Source: Streptomyces sp. NBC_01478
GTDB taxonomy: Bacteria; Actinomycetota; Actinomycetes; Streptomycetales; Streptomycetaceae
NCBI RefSeq assembly: GCF_036227225.1
Contig: NZ_CP109444.1
Location: forward strand, 2,399,501 to 2,463,500
Reading direction: 5' to 3'
Length of the DNA: 64,000 bases
Under the pieces are notes generated by a model. The model had not been told where the DNA came from and did not search any database. It saw nothing but the letters and a program-made list of their open reading frames with translations. This document shows positions 17,196 through 25,404 of this stretch, in pieces. How positions within the stretch are numbered: the stretch's first letter is position 1; each line of letters opens with the position of its first letter. Position numbers and translations under genes: made by a program.

Positions 17196-18893
17196 TCAGT
17201 CCTCCGGCAGTTCGACCGGCTCGATCGTGTCGTAGACGTCCCCGGGACCGGGGTTGGTCGGGTCGGTCGTGCCGCCGAGCTGGTGCATGACGCCCCAGAC
17301 CGCGTTCAGCGCGGTCTGGACGGCGCCCTCGGCCCAGCCGGCCGTCCAGGAGATGTCGTCGCCCGCGAGGAACACGCCCCGCTTGTCCGCGGGCAGCCGG
17401 TCCTGCATGAAGTGGGTGAACAGGCGCCGCTGGTAGCGGTAGTGGCCGGGCAGGTTGGCCTTGAACGCGCCCATGAAGTACGGCTCGTTCTCCCAGGAGA
17501 CGGTCACCGGGTTGCCGATGACGTGCTTCCTGATGTCGACCTTCGGATAGATCTCGCCGAGCGACTTCAGCATGACCTCCATCCGCTCGTTCGCGGACAG
17601 CGGCAGCCACTTGAGGCTGTCGTCGCACCAGGTGTACGAGAGACAGATGACGGCGGGCTTGTCCGGGCCGTCGTCGAGGAGGTAAGTCCCGCGCGTCATA
17701 CGGTCGGTGAGGGTCATCGACATGACGTCCCGGCCGGTCTCCTCGTCCTTGTCCAGCCAGAACGGCCGGTCGACGGGCACGAAGAGCTTGCTGGACTCCA
17801 TGTAGTGGGTGCGCTCGATCGCCGTCCAGTGGTCGATCGGGAAGAGCGAGTCGTCGCAGGCGATCTTGGAGAGCAGCATCCAGGACTGGGCGGTGAAGAT
17901 CGCCGCCCGGTAGGTGCGGATGTCGCCGGCCGCGTCCGTCACCGTGATCCCGTTGCCGGCCGTGCGGTGCAGCCGGGTCACGGCGGGGCGGGGTTCGCCG
18001 TTCACGTGCAGGGATGCCAGCGAGGTGCCGTAGGGCCAGTGGACGATCTTCTGCGGCTCGCGGTCCCAGAGGCGGAGCGGGAGTTGCTGGGAGCCGCCGA
18101 CGATGCCGCGGTGGTGGTCGTCGGCCTCGGTGTAGACGACGCGCAGGATCTCGAGGATCGAGTTCGGGAAGTCGGTGTCCCAGCCGCCCGTTCCGAAGCC
18201 GACCTGGCCGAAGATCTCGCGGTGGCGGAAGGACTTGAAGGACTCGGAGTCGCAGAGGAAGCCGTAGAAGGTCTGGTTGTCGAGTTTCTCGACGAGCTTC
18301 GACCAGATCGCGCGGATGCGCGGGACGTCGCGTTCGCGCATGGCGCGGTTCATGTCGGAGAAGTCGGCGCCCTCTTCGAGGCAGGCGTTCCAGGCGTGCA
18401 TCACATCGCGGTAGACCTGCGGGAGGTCGTCGACGGTGGTCGCGTAGTGCGACTCGCCCTTGAGATCGACGACCGTCGAAGGGGTCGCCTCCGCAAGGGG
18501 GTTGGGGAACGGGCGGGTCTCAAGTCCGACCAGGTCGATGTAGTGCTGGAGGGCGGTGGAGGAGGGCGGGAAGCGCATCGCGCCCATCTCGGCGGTCAGC
18601 GACGGGTCGCAGCCGTCGAAGCCGACGGTGCGCAGGCGGCCGCCGATCCGGTCGGCCTCGTAGACGACGGGCTTGAGGCCCATCTTCATCAGCTCGTAGG
18701 CGGCCACGATGCCGGACAACCCGCCGCCGATCACCGCGACTTCGGTGCCGTGTTCGGTCGCGGGTATCTGGCCGAGGCCCGCCGGGTGGGCGAGGAAGTC
18801 GTCGTACGCGTACGGGAAGTCCGGCCCGAACATCGTGATCGGCGGCTGCCGCTCGTCGGCGTGCTGGACGGCGTTGGGCACCGTGGACGTCAT
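17196..18893 (-). CDS. davB: flavin monooxygenase of the amine-oxidase family, lysine 2-monooxygenase (DavB) type
   Basis: The 565-residue protein has an N-terminal dinucleotide (FAD) fold VAVIGGGLSGIVAAYELMKMG and a C-terminal FAD segment GVFLAGDDISWTAGWAEGAV. Long stretches read like Pseudomonas lysine 2-monooxygenase as I remember it: ITMFGPDFPYAYDDFLAHPAG, then FGTGGWDTDFPNSILEI and SMTLTDRMTRGTYL. That enzyme converts L-lysine with O2 to 5-aminovaleramide. The next gene upstream is a nitrilase-family amidase of the right size for the following step, which supports the call. A tryptophan 2-monooxygenase-like role is the main alternative. ATG at 18893 has GGAG upstream. Confidence 0.8.
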   Translation of the reverse strand: MTSTVPNAVQHADERQPPITMFGPDFPYAYDDFLAHPAGLGQIPATEHGTEVAVIGGGLSGIVAAYELMKMGLKPVVYEADRIGGRLRTVGFDGCDPSLTAEMGAMRFPPSSTALQHYIDLVGLETRPFPNPLAEATPSTVVDLKGESHYATTVDDLPQVYRDVMHAWNACLEEGADFSDMNRAMRERDVPRIRAIWSKLVEKLDNQTFYGFLCDSESFKSFRHREIFGQVGFGTGGWDTDFPNSILEILRVVYTEADDHHRGIVGGSQQLPLRLWDREPQKIVHWPYGTSLASLHVNGEPRPAVTRLHRTAGNGITVTDAAGDIRTYRAAIFTAQSWMLLSKIACDDSLFPIDHWTAIERTHYMESSKLFVPVDRPFWLDKDEETGRDVMSMTLTDRMTRGTYLLDDGPDKPAVICLSYTWCDDSLKWLPLSANERMEVMLKSLGEIYPKVDIRKHVIGNPVTVSWENEPYFMGAFKANLPGHYRYQRRLFTHFMQDRLPADKRGVFLAGDDISWTAGWAEGAVQTALNAVWGVMHQLGGTTDPTNPGPGDVYDTIEPVELPED

Positions 18894-18951
18894 GGGGTAG
18901 GGACTCCTAGCGGAACAAGTACAGAACAAGTACAGGAAGTGCAGGGGGGAT

Positions 18952-19740
18952 TCAGGCGAGGGACCCGTAGAGGCCGGGGCGACGGTCCGTCAGATACGGG
19001 TTCGCGGCACGGGAGTCGGCGAGGAGCTCGGGGTCGATGTCCGTGAGGAGGAGTTCCTCGCCGCGGCCGGCCCGGGTACGGGCGACGCCGTCGGGACCGG
19101 CGAGCGTGGAGAGGCCGTAGAAGTCGAACTCCCCTTCCTGGCCGATGCGGTTGATGTACGCCACGTACATCTGGTTCTCCCAGGCCCGCACCGGGACCAG
19201 GGACTCGGCGACGAACTGGAACGGGTGCATGTTCGCCGTCGGGACGATCAGCAGGTCGGTGCCGGCGAGCGCGTGGGCGCGGACGGGCTCCGGGAACTCG
19301 ACGTCGTAGCAGATCATCAGGCCGACCCGGAGGCCGTTCAACTCGGCCTGGACGACCGGCTGTTCGCCGGGTGTGAAGTGGGCGCGCTCGAAGTCGCCGA
19401 AGAGGTGGGTCTTACGGTAGTTGGCGAGGCGGGTGCCGTCGGCGGAGATCAGTTGGGCCGAGTTGTACACGGTGTCGCCGGCGCGCTCCGGGTAGCCGTA
19501 GGCGATGGCCAGGCCGTGGCGGGTGGCGATCTCGGCGACGGCGTCGGCGGAGTCGCCGTCGGCGGGCTCGGCGAGGAGGCCGATGCCGTCGCCGATCGCG
19601 TACCCGGTGAGGAACATCTCCGGCGCGGCGAGCAGCCCGGCGCCGCCGGCCGCGGCCCGGCCCGCGGCCTCGTCGAGGACCTTGAGGTTCTCGACGATCG
19701 AGCCGGGCCGGCCGGAGCTCTGGAGCAGGGCGGTGCGCAT
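18952..19740 (-). CDS. davA: carbon-nitrogen hydrolase, 5-aminovaleramidase (DavA) type
   Basis: The 262-residue protein has the nitrilase-superfamily catalytic triad: Glu in LLAAPEMFLTGY, Lys in NYRKTHLFGDFE, and Cys in LRVGLMICYDVEFPEPVRA. These enzymes hydrolyse amides or nitriles in the cytoplasm. It lies 58 bases upstream of the davB-like gene on the same strand. The pairing of a flavin monooxygenase that makes an amide with an amidase that opens it is the DavB-DavA route from lysine to 5-aminovalerate. The substrate is inferred from this pairing; the hydrolase fold itself is certain. Confidence 0.82.
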   Translation of the reverse strand: MRTALLQSSGRPGSIVENLKVLDEAAGRAAAGGAGLLAAPEMFLTGYAIGDGIGLLAEPADGDSADAVAEIATRHGLAIAYGYPERAGDTVYNSAQLISADGTRLANYRKTHLFGDFERAHFTPGEQPVVQAELNGLRVGLMICYDVEFPEPVRAHALAGTDLLIVPTANMHPFQFVAESLVPVRAWENQMYVAYINRIGQEGEFDFYGLSTLAGPDGVARTRAGRGEELLLTDIDPELLADSRAANPYLTDRRPGLYGSLA

Positions 19741-19974
19741 GCGTGGTCCTCACCGGTACGAAAAGGCGGAAAAGATGGGAGAGGCACCTATCAAGGGGCC
19801 CTCTAGACGGTACGGCCGAGGGGCCGGGCCGGACAAGAAGGAGCCGTTGCGCGCCGGTGAGCGTTTTGTTGCGTGCGGGTGCGGTGGGGCGGCGATTCGT
19901 TGCGTGCCTGGCCGGTGTCGGCCGCTTCCCGTGCCGCGGACCGGTTGTCAGACCCCGGGCGTATGTTTCCGCCC

Positions 19975-20847
19975 ATGAATTCCGACCTGATCAGCCGGCT
20001 CGCACCGTTCCGCGCGGAAGCACTGCGGCGCGGGATACCGCTCCAGGACGTCGAGCGGTGGATCGCCACCGCCCGTCCGGCCGGGACCCTCGTCACCGGC
20101 GGGGACGGGCCGGTGGTCGGCAGGTTCGGCGGGCCACTGATGCTGCCCGCCGACGCCCCCGACCCCTGGTCCCCGTTACTCGCGACGCTCGACTGCGCGG
20201 CCCTGCCCGAGGAGACGACAGGCCTTGCGCTGCCGGCCGACGGTCGGCTGCTGCTCTTCGGCTTCCCCGAGATGACGTACTACGGCGGTAGCGCCGGAGA
20301 GGTCGTGTACATCCCCGAGGGGACACCCGTCGAGGAGCGAAGGACGAAGTACGAAAGCGTCTACGACGACGCGACGCTCGCGATCCACGAGCAGTTCCCG
20401 CAGGAGGAGCTGCGGCTGGCGCCCGATGTCTCCCTGCCGTCCCACTTCCTGGCCCCGTCCCCGGAGACCGGCGAGGAGACCGTCACGCTCCCCGGCCATC
20501 CCCATGCCTGGGAGCTGGCCGAGGCGTGGGAGGAGACGTACGGCGACATCGTCGTCGACGGACCGCTGCACATCGGCGGGTACGCCTCCCACGAGTGCAC
20601 GGAGACGGACCCCGTCACGGACGCGGCGGAGGACGCGGAACAGTCGCGACGGCACCGGGCCGAGGCGGCGGCCGGGTCCGTGGACGCCACGGAACTGCCC
20701 ACCCCGGAGGAGTGGACCCTGCTCGCCCAGTGGGACATCGGTCTCAATGGGCGGGAGGGTTCCACCCTGCACTGGGTGATCCCGCGGCAGGACCTGGCCG
20801 AGCGCCGCTTCGACCGGGCGCACGTGTCGTTCTTCTGGAACCCCTGA
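19975..20847 (+). CDS. DUF1963 (YwqG-like) protein
   Basis: The 290-residue protein is cytoplasmic. It shows the DUF1963 pattern: GRFGGPLMLP near the start, LLATLDCAALP, a strand LLLFGFPEM, an LPGHPHAWE segment, and the C-terminal LLAQWDIG. The family is widespread and uncharacterised. The start was set at MNSDLISRL; ATG codons upstream give an unconserved leader. The 3' end faces the HAD-phosphatase fusion gene with a short hairpin between. Confidence 0.75.
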   Translation: MNSDLISRLAPFRAEALRRGIPLQDVERWIATARPAGTLVTGGDGPVVGRFGGPLMLPADAPDPWSPLLATLDCAALPEETTGLALPADGRLLLFGFPEMTYYGGSAGEVVYIPEGTPVEERRTKYESVYDDATLAIHEQFPQEELRLAPDVSLPSHFLAPSPETGEETVTLPGHPHAWELAEAWEETYGDIVVDGPLHIGGYASHECTETDPVTDAAEDAEQSRRHRAEAAAGSVDATELPTPEEWTLLAQWDIGLNGREGSTLHWVIPRQDLAERRFDRAHVSFFWNP

Positions 20848-20849
20848 CG

Positions 20850-20866
20850 GGTCCTGGCGCAGGACC
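20850..20866. terminator. Short hairpin between convergent genes
   Basis: GGTCCTG and CAGGACC are separated by GCG, a perfect 7-bp stem. It lies between the DUF1963 gene and the stop of the convergent fusion gene, whose last base it includes. No T-run follows, as is common for Streptomyces terminators. Confidence 0.45.
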
Positions 20867-22341
20867 TAGCGGTTGGGCACCGCGAACACCGTAAGAACGG
20901 CCGCGTGGTCCGAGGGCCAGCAGTTCGACGACACATCCGGCCAGGGGCTAGGCGTGCCGACCACAAGCGTCCGGGACTCGAGCACGGTCAGACCCCGGTG
21001 CAGGACGTAGTCGATACGGTCCTGCGGCTCGAGGCGCCCGCTGCCGTCCTCGTGCACCGGGTGGATCGGCGACCAGGTGTGCCCGGGTTCCGCAGCCGGA
21101 TCCGGGTGGACCTCCCGGTAGGAGTCCCGCAGGCCCGCGTCCGCCGCCGCCTTCGTCACCGGCCACTCCACATCCGGCCAGTCCAGGTGCGAAGGGCTGT
21201 TGAAGTCACCGACCAGCACCACGGGGACGGCGTCGTCGGCCACCTCCGCGATCCGGCCGAGGGCATCCCGCATCTGGGCGAGCCGTACGTCCTCGTGGGC
21301 GATCAGGTCGGGGGCCGGGAGCCCGTCGAAGGCGGATTCGTAGGGGCCGTAGGGCGTGTAGTCGAGGTGGCAGGTCCACAGGTCGACCTCGCGGCCCTCG
21401 GCCACGGCGATCCGGACCCCGGCGGCTCCGTAGAAGCCGACGTCCGGGTCGCCGAAGCGGGCGGTGATCGGATGGCGGCTGATGACACCGAGGTTCTCGC
21501 CGGCGCGGTGGTGGTGCCAGCCGAGCGCCTCTGCCAGTTCCTCGGCGGCGGTGCCGCCCGTCTCCTGGAGGCCGACCACGTCCGCCCCGGTCTCCGCGAT
21601 GACCTTGAGCTGCTTGGTCCGGTGGTCGTCGACCTTGCTGCCGCCGAGCCAGAGGTTCCAGGTCAACACGCGTAGCTCGTACGGCGTTTCGTGCGTCACC
21701 ATCGCGCGCAGGTCCGCCGGGGTGATCCCGACGAGGCTCGCCCGTACGGTCCGGCCGGGGGCCGCGTCGATCGGCGCCAGCGACGGTACGGCGAGGACCG
21801 CGCAGCCGGCCGCCTCGGCGGAGCTGACGCCGGTCTGGGTGTCCTCGACGGCCACGCAGGCCGCCGGGTCGACACCGAGGGCGCGGCAGGCGGCGAGGTA
21901 GGGGTCGGGTGCGGGCTTGGTGGGCCCGGTGTCGTCGGCGGTCACGGAGACGGCGAAGCGGCTCGCGCCGAGGGCGTCGAGGACGGTGTCGGCGACCGCG
22001 CGGGGGGACGCGGTGACCAGGGCCGTGGGGACACCGTCGCGGGCGAGGGCGTCGAGGAGGTCGAGCGCGCCGGGGCGGGGCACGATGCCGGTGCGGACGC
22101 GGGCGGCGAACTCCCGGTGCAGCGCGGCCGCGAGGTCCGCCGCCGACGCGTCCGTGGTCGTGGCGAGCCAGTCGGCGGTGTGCTCGACCGGGCGGCCGAG
22201 CACCTCCGGCTGGTCCGCGTCCGTCAGGGTCCTGCCCGCGACCTGCTCCACCGCCTCCCACCACAGCCGCTCGGTGTCGACGAGCGTGCCGTCCATGTCG
22301 AACAGGACTGCCTGGAGCGGGAGTTGGGCGTGGGGGGTCAC
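20866..22341 (-). CDS. HAD phosphatase fused to endonuclease/exonuclease/phosphatase domain
   Basis: The 491-residue protein joins two hydrolases in one uninterrupted frame. Residues about 8-215 form a HAD subfamily I phosphatase: AVLFDMDGTLVDTE with the nucleophile Asp, LVTASPRAVADTVL, KPAPDPYLAACRALGVDP and the acidic VAVEDTQTGVSSA. Residues about 222-490 form an EEP-fold phosphodiesterase: LRVLTWNLWLGG, VVGLQETGG, VVLVGDFNSPSHLDWP, DYVLH and PSDHAAVLTVF. The GTG at 22341 has GAAAGAG upstream. The gene follows an ABC importer operon, so a phosphodiester could be imported, cleaved by the EEP part and dephosphorylated by the HAD part. That pathway is inference; both domains are certain. Confidence 0.88.
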   Translation of the reverse strand: MTPHAQLPLQAVLFDMDGTLVDTERLWWEAVEQVAGRTLTDADQPEVLGRPVEHTADWLATTTDASAADLAAALHREFAARVRTGIVPRPGALDLLDALARDGVPTALVTASPRAVADTVLDALGASRFAVSVTADDTGPTKPAPDPYLAACRALGVDPAACVAVEDTQTGVSSAEAAGCAVLAVPSLAPIDAAPGRTVRASLVGITPADLRAMVTHETPYELRVLTWNLWLGGSKVDDHRTKQLKVIAETGADVVGLQETGGTAAEELAEALGWHHHRAGENLGVISRHPITARFGDPDVGFYGAAGVRIAVAEGREVDLWTCHLDYTPYGPYESAFDGLPAPDLIAHEDVRLAQMRDALGRIAEVADDAVPVVLVGDFNSPSHLDWPDVEWPVTKAAADAGLRDSYREVHPDPAAEPGHTWSPIHPVHEDGSGRLEPQDRIDYVLHRGLTVLESRTLVVGTPSPWPDVSSNCWPSDHAAVLTVFAVPNR

Positions 22342-22387
22342 GTTTCTCTCTTTCAGTACGGGCACTACAGGGGCAACTATGGCCCTA

Positions 22388-22616
22388 GGTCGTGTCCGCA
22401 AGGTCCCGTCGTCCGCCCGGAGGGCGGGCGCCGCGGCGTCCGGTGCGTGCTCTGGGGCCCCCGGCCGGAGGCTGGGGAGTGCCGGGCGGAAGTCCTCGTA
22501 CTGGTTGTACGTGGGCTTTCGCCCGGTGCGGCGAGTGGGGGCACCGCCCACGCCCTTAAGGCAGTGGGGGAGCGTGCCGGGCGTCGCGGGGCAGGCGGGA
22601 CCTTGCGGACACGGCC
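22388..22616. mobile_element. MITE-like element with 21-bp terminal inverted repeats
   Basis: The ends GGTCGTGTCCGCAAGGTCCCG (22388-22408, spaced here as GGTCGTGTCC then GCAAGGTCCCG) and its near-perfect complement at 22596-22616 differ at one position. The element is 229 bases long and has no credible open frame. The dinucleotide TA flanks it on both sides (22386-22387 and 22617-22618), as expected for IS630/mariner-type transposition. The right TA forms part of the TAG stop codon of the ABC ATPase gene. The interior can fold extensively. I saw no second copy in this window. Confidence 0.65.
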
Positions 22617-23698
22617 TAAGGGTTGACGCGTTCCGCCACGAGTACCGGCCGTTCCGGCAGCGACACGCGTACGGCGACGCCGGCGCCCAGGGTGGTGGCC
22701 TCGTGGGTGGGCAGGTCGGCCTTGACCTCGGTGTCGTCGCCGAGCCGTACGGTGACGCGAACGACCGCGCCGAGGAAGGCGGTTCCGACGACGCGCGCGT
22801 CTCCGGCCTCGTCGGCGTGCACGTGGATCGCCTCGGGTCGTACGAGGACGTCCACGTCGGGTCCGGCCGGGGCCTCGCCGTCGACGGGCAGCCGCTGCCC
22901 GCCGAGCACTTCGACGACCCCGTCCGCGAGCCGTCCCGGGAGGCGGCTCATCGTGCCGACGAACTCGGCGACGAACGGGGTCGCGGGCCGGCCGTACAAC
23001 TCGGCCGGGGCGGCGCACTGTTCGAGCTTTCCGGCGCGCATCACGGCGACCCGGTCGGCGATGGACAGGGCCTCTTCCTGATCGTGCGTCACGAAGAGGG
23101 TGGTGATGCCGAGTTCCTGCTGGAGGCGGCGGATCTCCTCGCGCAGCGACAGCCGCACCTTGGCGTCGAGCGCCGACAGCGGCTCGTCCAGGAGCAGCAC
23201 GCGCGGGCGCAGGGCGAGCGCGCGGGCCAGTGCGACGCGCTGCTGCTGGCCGCCGGAGAGCTGGTGCGGGAAGCGCTCGCCCTTGTCGCCGAGCCCGACG
23301 AGGTCGAGCAACTCGGCTGCACGCGACCGCCGTTCGGCCGTGCGCACCTTGCGCATGCGCAGTCCGAAGGCGACGTTGTCGAGCGCGTTGAGATGCGGGA
23401 AGAGGCTGTACGACTGGAAGACCATCCCGGCGTCGCGGCGGTGCGCGGGCACGTCGGTGACGTCCTTGCCGTCCACCAACACCTCGCCGGAGGTGGGGTG
23501 TTCGAAGCCGGCGAGCATGCGCAGGGCGGTGGTCTTGCCGCAGCCGGAGGGGCCGAGCAGGGCCAGGAACTCGCCCGGGCGGACGGTGAGGTCGAGTCCG
23601 TCGAGGGCGACCGTCGGGCCGAACTCCCGGCGCAGGCCCCGGAATTCGACGGTCGCGGCATTGTCCGTCGTGGTTTTCTCAAGCGTGGTGGCGGTCAT
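22616..23698 (-). CDS. ABC importer ATP-binding protein (spermidine/iron/2-aminoethylphosphonate class)
   Basis: The 360-residue ATPase has Walker A GPSGCGKTT (about residue 49), the Q-loop in VFQSYSLFPHL, signature LSGGQQQRVALARAL, Walker B VLLLDEPLSALD, and the H-loop THDQEEAL. A C-terminal TOBE domain follows (about 280-355). It energises uptake by the two permeases encoded upstream, 3 bases and less apart. The stop codon TAG overlaps the end of the MITE-like element, so the insertion may have defined the present 3' end. The substrate is unassigned; the regulator and phosphatase neighbours suggest an organophosphorus compound. Confidence 0.92.
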   Translation of the reverse strand: MTATTLEKTTTDNAATVEFRGLRREFGPTVALDGLDLTVRPGEFLALLGPSGCGKTTALRMLAGFEHPTSGEVLVDGKDVTDVPAHRRDAGMVFQSYSLFPHLNALDNVAFGLRMRKVRTAERRSRAAELLDLVGLGDKGERFPHQLSGGQQQRVALARALALRPRVLLLDEPLSALDAKVRLSLREEIRRLQQELGITTLFVTHDQEEALSIADRVAVMRAGKLEQCAAPAELYGRPATPFVAEFVGTMSRLPGRLADGVVEVLGGQRLPVDGEAPAGPDVDVLVRPEAIHVHADEAGDARVVGTAFLGAVVRVTVRLGDDTEVKADLPTHEATTLGAGVAVRVSLPERPVLVAERVNP

Positions 23699-23701
23699 GG
23701 T

Positions 23702-24520
23702 TCATCCCCGGGACGAAGCGGTTTTGTCGCGCCCGCCGACACCGGCGAGCGTGAGAAGGAGTGCCCAGGTGACGACCAGGCTGAGCACGGAGACGGCGAC
23801 GGAGAGCTGGGCGTTGGACCCGCCGACGCTGTAGATCCACACGGCGAAGGGCTGGAAGCCCAGCAACTGGGCCACGGTGAACTCGCCGAGCACCAGCGCC
23901 AGCGTGAGGAAGGACGCGTTGAGCAACGCCCCGCGCAGATTGGGCAGTACGGCCCGCACCAGCGCCTGCGGCCAGCCCGCGCCGCAACTGCGGGCGGCCT
24001 CGACGAGGGTCTTCACGTCGATGGCCCGCAGCCCCGAGTCCAGCGCCCGGTACACGAACGGCAGCGCCATCACGACGTAGGCGAGGACGAGGATGAAGGG
24101 GAAGCTCGGGTTCTGGATGGCGACGAAGGTCTCGAACAGCGGGGTGCGCGAGAGGTAGTCGGGGCCCCACTTGAGGACGGTGGCGATACCGGCGACGAAC
24201 GCGATCGGCGGCACCACCAGCGGCAGCGAGCAGATCACCTCGACGACCGGGCGCAGCCGGGGCGCGCCGAGCCGTAGCGCGACCATGGCCGGCACCATCA
24301 GGAGCAGGACGACGGCGATGGTGGCGGCGGCGAGTTCCAGCGAGAGCACCAGGCTGGAGGTGAAGCCGTCGGCGGAGACGATCTGGGTGTAGGCGTCGAA
24401 GGTGACGCCCTGGCCCGGCACGTCGACCGTGAAGATCACCGACGCGGCGAGCGGCACCAGGAAGTACAGGGCGGCGAGGCCGAGGACGACCCACCGCCAG
24501 ATGTTCAGGCGTCCAGCCAT
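23702..24520 (-). CDS. ABC transporter permease 2
   Basis: The 272-residue protein has about six transmembrane segments, beginning IWRWVVLGLAALYFLVPLAASV. It carries the cytoplasmic EAA loop EAARSCGAGWPQALVRAVLPNL that contacts the ATPase. It is a binding-protein-dependent permease of the PotC/PhnV class. The ATG at 24520 has GGAG 7 bases upstream and lies inside the end of the other permease gene (16-base overlap). A longer frame upstream is the shadow of that gene. Confidence 0.9.
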   Translation of the reverse strand: MAGRLNIWRWVVLGLAALYFLVPLAASVIFTVDVPGQGVTFDAYTQIVSADGFTSSLVLSLELAAATIAVVLLLMVPAMVALRLGAPRLRPVVEVICSLPLVVPPIAFVAGIATVLKWGPDYLSRTPLFETFVAIQNPSFPFILVLAYVVMALPFVYRALDSGLRAIDVKTLVEAARSCGAGWPQALVRAVLPNLRGALLNASFLTLALVLGEFTVAQLLGFQPFAVWIYSVGGSNAQLSVAVSVLSLVVTWALLLTLAGVGGRDKTASSRG

Positions 24521-25404
24521 CGCGCGCTCCGTCGTTGCAGGGGCAGGTACACGGCCATGACCAGGCCCGCGACCAGGACCATGTCGAGGCTGAGTGCGAG
24601 GGCCACGTTCTCCTGGCCGACGAGCACGTTGCCGGAGATGGCGTCGGCTATCTGGAGGGTGACCAGCGGGATCGAACTGCCCACCATGGCCGCGGCGGTG
24701 GCGTACGCGGCGAAGGCGCTGCCGAAGAGGAGGACGAACCCGCCGAGCAGCGAGGGCAGCAGCACCGGCAGGGCCACGTGCCGCCAGTACTGCACGCCGG
24801 TGGCGCCGTTGTTCTGGGCGGCCTCGCGCCACTGGGTGCGCAGGCCCTCCAGGGCGGGGGTGATGGTGAGGACCATCAGCGGGATGAGGAAGTACAGGTA
24901 GACGAGGACCAGGCCCGAGAAGCTGTAGAGGTCCCAGCCCTTGTCCTTGAGGCCCAGGTGGGTGGTCAGCACACCGGCGTTGCCGAGGGTGGCGACGAAC
25001 GCGAAGGCGAGGGGGACACCGCCGAAGTTGGCGAGGACGCCGGAGGCGGTGAGGACGGCCTCGCGCAGCGCGCGGAAGCGGGAGGTGACGACGACCTGCG
25101 CGAGCGGGAGTCCGAGCAGGGTGCCGAGGGCGGCCGAGAGGGCGGACAGCTTGACGCTGCCGACCAGCGCGGTGAAGTAGGCGCCCTGGAGCGAGTCGGT
25201 GAGGTTGGCGGTGGTGTACGAAGTGGCGCCCGTCGTCTGGTTCTTGACGGTGAAGGCGCCGTTGAGCATCGCGATGGCGGGCACCCCGAAGGCGACCGCG
25301 ACGAACACGAGCAGCGGGACCACGGCGATCCAGCCGGGGACGCGGCGCCGCCGCTTCACGGAAGCGGCGGCGCCGACGTCGGCCCGCGTGAGCGTGGCCG
25401 TCAT
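24505..25404 (-). CDS. ABC transporter permease 1
   Basis: The 299-residue protein has about six transmembrane segments after a basic N-terminus (VKRRRRVPGWIAVVPLLVFVAVAFGVPAI). The EAA loop is REAAQNNGATGVQYWRHVALPVLLP. It is of the PotB/PhnU class and pairs with permease 2 to form the membrane channel. Its ATG overlaps the stop of the binding-protein gene by 4 bases (ATGA), showing a tightly coupled operon. Confidence 0.9.
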   Translation of the reverse strand: MTATLTRADVGAAASVKRRRRVPGWIAVVPLLVFVAVAFGVPAIAMLNGAFTVKNQTTGATSYTTANLTDSLQGAYFTALVGSVKLSALSAALGTLLGLPLAQVVVTSRFRALREAVLTASGVLANFGGVPLAFAFVATLGNAGVLTTHLGLKDKGWDLYSFSGLVLVYLYFLIPLMVLTITPALEGLRTQWREAAQNNGATGVQYWRHVALPVLLPSLLGGFVLLFGSAFAAYATAAAMVGSSIPLVTLQIADAISGNVLVGQENVALALSLDMVLVAGLVMAVYLPLQRRSARWLDA

